A stretch of DNA of 6,225 nucleotides. Source: Alphaproteobacteria bacterium. GTDB lineage: Bacteria > Pseudomonadota > Alphaproteobacteria > Rhodobacterales > Rhodobacteraceae. The number at the start of each line of letters is the position of its first letter. Position 1 is the stretch's first letter. The stretch is taken from contig JAUIBJ010000232.1 in assembly GCA_030428025.1 (NCBI GenBank), positions 1-6,225 of the forward strand. The letters run 5' to 3'. The notes beneath the pieces are model-generated. The model was not told where the DNA came from and did no database searches. It saw only the letters and a list, made by a program, of their open reading frames with translations. Shown here in pieces: positions 5,496 to 6,225 of this stretch. The translations under genes and the position numbers were made by a program.

Positions 5496-6047
5496 TTATT
5501 CTTCCTGCAATTCACTGGTGCATTTACGGACCTCGAAGATGGCCTTGCCCGCGTCTTTCAGGTCGACCAGAACCGAATAGGGCGCATCCGGAAACGCGAC
5601 AAGCTCGTCGCCCTTGCCGAGATCGTGACGCAGTTTGGTATTGTTGGCGAGGATGTAGCCACCCTGATAGTTGCCTTCCAGATGGGTCGCCGGATTGGCT
5701 TCGCCCACATAAACATTGCCGTTTACGACGATGGCGACTTCCTTGATCTCGTCTTCGACCTGGGCCCCCTTGACGAAAATGCCGATATAGCCGTACTCGC
5801 CGCTTTTCGTCAGGCCCATCTGAACCGCGCCGCCGGACTCGTCGGTACGGGTCATGAAACAGGACTTGCGGGTCTTGTTCTCGAATACTGTCCATTCGCC
5901 GGCACGGCGGTATTTGCCGATTTCGTCGGTGGCCGACGGCAGAACTTCCGCCTCGGCGTAGCCTGTCTGTTCTTCGGTTGCAGACGCGATGGCCGGAATG
6001 CTCAACGCGATGCTGACTGCGATGCTCGTAAATTTGAGGGGTATCAT
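5496..6047 (-). CDS. Secreted hypothetical protein with signal peptide and two cysteines
   Basis: The 183-residue protein begins with a typical Sec signal peptide: Lys5, a hydrophobic stretch to about residue 20, and ASA (21-23) with probable cleavage before Thr24. The mature part is about 160 residues, rich in Gly, Glu and Val, with WTVFENKTRKSCFMTR (52-67), an alternating beta-like segment YGYIGIFVKG, then VAIVVNGNVYVGEA and NYQGGYIL. Cys63 and Cys176 are the only cysteines and could form a disulfide in the periplasm. I have seen similar small exported proteins in roseobacter-type genomes but know no function. It vaguely recalls invasion-associated locus B (IalB)-like periplasmic proteins, though I cannot claim membership. 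The start is supported by GGAGA ending six bases before the ATG. It is convergent with the upstream operon and so independently transcribed. There is no lipobox cysteine, so it is not a lipoprotein. Confidence 0.85.
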   Translation of the reverse strand: MIPLKFTSIAVSIALSIPAIASATEEQTGYAEAEVLPSATDEIGKYRRAGEWTVFENKTRKSCFMTRTDESGGAVQMGLTKSGEYGYIGIFVKGAQVEDEIKEVAIVVNGNVYVGEANPATHLEGNYQGGYILANNTKLRHDLGKGDELVAFPDAPYSVLVDLKDAGKAIFEVRKCTSELQEE

Positions 6048-6052
6048 TGTTG

Positions 6053-6057
6053 TCTCC
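6053..6057 (-). promoter_or_regulatory. Ribosome binding site of the secreted-protein gene
   Basis: On the minus strand GGAGA lies six bases upstream of the ATG (6047-6045). It confirms this start over the shadow frame that opens further upstream. Confidence 0.7.
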
Positions 6058-6068
6058 GATCAAATGGG

Positions 6069-6083
6069 CCGCGGTCCGCGGAC
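6069..6083. repeat. Palindromic repeat in the leader of the secreted-protein gene
   Basis: CCGCGG occurs twice with one base between (6069-6074 and 6076-6081), and the second copy is centred in the 10-bp perfect palindrome GTCCGCGGAC (6074-6083). It lies about 25-35 bases upstream of the minus-strand start, between a weak promoter-like TTGCCA (plus-strand 6111-6116) and the ribosome binding site. An operator or mRNA leader structure is possible; GC-rich sequence also yields such repeats by chance. Confidence 0.3.
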
Positions 6084-6122
6084 GAGGTATGTTCGCAGTT
6101 AGCCTTGGAATGGCAAGGTTTT

Positions 6123-6151
6123 TTGACATTCGGGCCCGGCGACGATCAATT
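6123..6151 (+). promoter_or_regulatory. Possible promoter for a plus-strand gene starting at the window end
   Basis: A perfect TTGACA (6123-6128) is followed after 17 bases by TCAATT (6146-6151), which matches the -10 consensus at only 3 of 6 positions. Transcripts would have a leader of about 60 bases, including the small inverted repeat ACGCGG/CCGCGT (6152-6157 and 6162-6167, 4-base loop), before the ATG at 6220. The role is inferred. Confidence 0.3.
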
Positions 6152-6225
6152 ACGCGGCGTCCCGCGTGACAAGTCCGGCCCGATTGGCCAGTTTGGCGAC
6201 GAACGGACCGGAGACAGCAATGACC
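6150..6225 (-). CDS. Alternative: 3' end of a minus-strand gene cut by the window end
   Basis: On the minus strand a frame is open from the window edge to a TAA (plus-strand 6152-6150) and would encode about 24 C-terminal residues, including VIAVSGPFVAKLANRAG. The composition and codon choice look protein-like, with third positions about 70% G or C. If real, the secreted-protein gene would follow it on the same strand after about 100 bases. It competes with the plus-strand start at 6220; only one of the two is likely real. Confidence 0.3.
   Translation of the reverse strand, partial: VIAVSGPFVAKLANRAGLVTRDAA
6220..6225 (+). CDS. Possible start of a plus-strand gene cut by the window end
   Basis: An ATG (first codons ATG ACC) is preceded at six bases by GGAGA, the same arrangement as the GGAGACAACAATG of the divergent secreted-protein gene. 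A perfect TTGACA lies about 95 bases upstream. Nothing can be said of the product. It conflicts with reading the same bases as the end of a minus-strand gene, so confidence is limited. Confidence 0.35.

Noticed and set aside
5524..6129. 201-codon minus-strand frame overlapping the secreted-protein gene
   Set aside because: It is an off-frame shadow with an Arg-rich product. The other frame has a proper signal peptide and a ribosome binding site.

Overview
The window is GC-rich, with strong C/G preference at third codon positions and compact gene spacing. It carries a set of families common in Alphaproteobacteria: an agmatine deiminase, a short bacterial sulfotransferase, a class IV aminotransferase and a StcD-like N-methylproline demethylase. 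This suggests an alphaproteobacterium, probably of the Rhodobacteraceae/roseobacter group. That assignment rests on family recognition and composition, not on a marker gene.

Layout: (1) about 3-443, plus strand, the 3' part or whole of an unrecognised, largely helical protein at the window edge. (2) 523-1545, plus, agmatine deiminase, preceded by a 14-bp perfect palindrome and a hairpin that could mask its ribosome binding site. (3) 1714-2334, plus, a PAPS-type sulfotransferase of the short alphaproteobacterial kind, followed by a strong hairpin. (4) 2521-3384 and 3384-5423, plus, a two-gene translationally coupled unit (TAATG overlap): a PLP class IV aminotransferase and a 679-residue flavin/iron-sulfur N-demethylase-like protein. 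A GC-rich hairpin lies directly after the second gene. (5) 5496-6047, minus, a small secreted protein of unknown function with two cysteines, convergent with the operon. (6) 6048-6225, its upstream region and the window edge, where either a plus-strand gene begins or a minus-strand gene ends.

Functionally the theme is nitrogen-compound catabolism. Agmatine deiminase opens the agmatine-to-putrescine route. The coupled pair could take an N-methylated amino acid through demethylation and then transamination. The substrate of the pair is inferred, not shown. The sulfotransferase has no obvious link to either.

There are no RNA genes, mobile elements or CRISPR arrays that I can support, and no gene-free stretch exceeds 300 bases. 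I see no clearly new multi-gene system. The most interesting part is the demethylase-like flavoprotein: it keeps only three of the four expected cluster cysteines, has a shortened active-site loop and a degenerate second nucleotide-binding motif, and is locked translationally to an aminotransferase.
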